From assembly GCA_946404585.1 (NCBI GenBank), contig CAMJEC010000001.1, forward strand, positions 1 through 42,399: a stretch of 42,399 bases of DNA, in the 5' to 3' direction. The DNA is from an uncultured Caryophanales bacterium (GTDB taxonomy: Bacteria; Bacillota_I; Bacilli_A; RFN20; CAG-826). Every line of letters starts with the position of its first letter. The stretch's first letter is position 1. The translations under genes and the position numbers were made by a program. Below the pieces are notes generated by a model. The model ran no database searches. It saw only the letters and a list, made by a program, of their open reading frames with translations, and was not told the origin of the DNA. Below are positions 42,152-42,399 of the stretch, piece by piece.

Positions 42152-42399
42152 ATCTCTAGTAACACGAATATTTTAAAACTAAAACTAATAAAAAGGTAGA
42201 TAATATCAACTTACCTAATTAGCTATAATTATCAAAATTAGAAATTCTCACATTAAAATCGTTAAATCTTATTTTTCCAATGAGTTTGATGAAACATTTT
42301 GGTAAATACGCATTTTTAATCAATCAATATCAAAAGCCCCTAAAACGGGGTAAAATTATGATTTTTAAGTACTATTATTAGACTCTTTGGAATGTATTC
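42152..42399. other. Window edge, non-coding
   Basis: About 250 AT-rich bases upstream of the lipoprotein gene, with no supported gene. A short hairpin CCCC-TAAAAC-GGGG near 42337-42350 is followed on the minus strand by CTTTTG and could be the terminator of a gene lying beyond the window. Confidence 0.45.

Overview
The window is about 42.4 kb of low-GC (roughly mid-30s %) bacterial chromosome. A T-box leader, Bacillota-type lipoproteins with serine-rich linkers, an IS3 element and strong AAAGGAG-type ribosome binding sites point to a Bacillota lineage, probably an uncultured gut Bacilli/Erysipelotrichia- or RF39/Acholeplasma-like organism. That placement is inference. TGA works as a stop (plsC ends in TGA within an ATGA overlap) and Trp is TGG, so the mycoplasma code is not used.

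Layout: (1) 1-791, 3' end of a TGS-type uridine kinase-like gene. (2) 820-12186, a tight six-gene minus-strand operon: a 2094-residue CvpA-like giant surface protein, a YigZ/IMPACT protein, the Fe-S carrier ATPase Mrp, an M24 aminopeptidase, glycerol kinase and a DUF5677-like protein. (3) 12276-14405, plus-strand CPBP protease, TraX-like protein, thioredoxin and a tRNA-Gly(UCC). (4) 14441-18545, a SHOCT protein, RdgB, a zinc-ribbon membrane protein, an amidohydrolase and PlsC. (5) 18595-21393, the tyrosine T-box, tyrS, and an IS3 element that has landed in the loop of the tyrS terminator. (6) 21474-27056, a lipoprotein, an acyl-ACP thioesterase with an HI0933-type flavoprotein, and a purine-base unit (NCS2 permease plus guanine deaminase) preceded by a LURP-one protein and a six-fold YCGNY repeat protein. 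(7) 27171-38806, two c-di-GMP membrane proteins (GGDEF/EAL) flanking lipoproteins and small membrane proteins. (8) 38927-42151, TfoX-N, a DUF1016 nuclease-fold protein and a large lipoprotein, with an unexplained GC-richer patch between the last two.

The main themes are envelope biology (giant exported protein, four lipoproteins, several multi-pass proteins), purine salvage and cleanup (NCS2 permease, guanine deaminase, MtaD-like deaminase, RdgB) and c-di-GMP turnover. The most notable signals are: the IS insertion in the tyrS terminator with an IS-encoded hairpin over its own RBS; operon-first genes whose -10 element lies directly before the start codon, suggesting leaderless mRNAs; an operator-like dyad over the promoter of the thioesterase operon; a second dyad before the DUF1016 gene; the 16-residue YCGNY repeat protein; and the giant CvpA-like protein. 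I found no CRISPR array, prophage or complete defence system.
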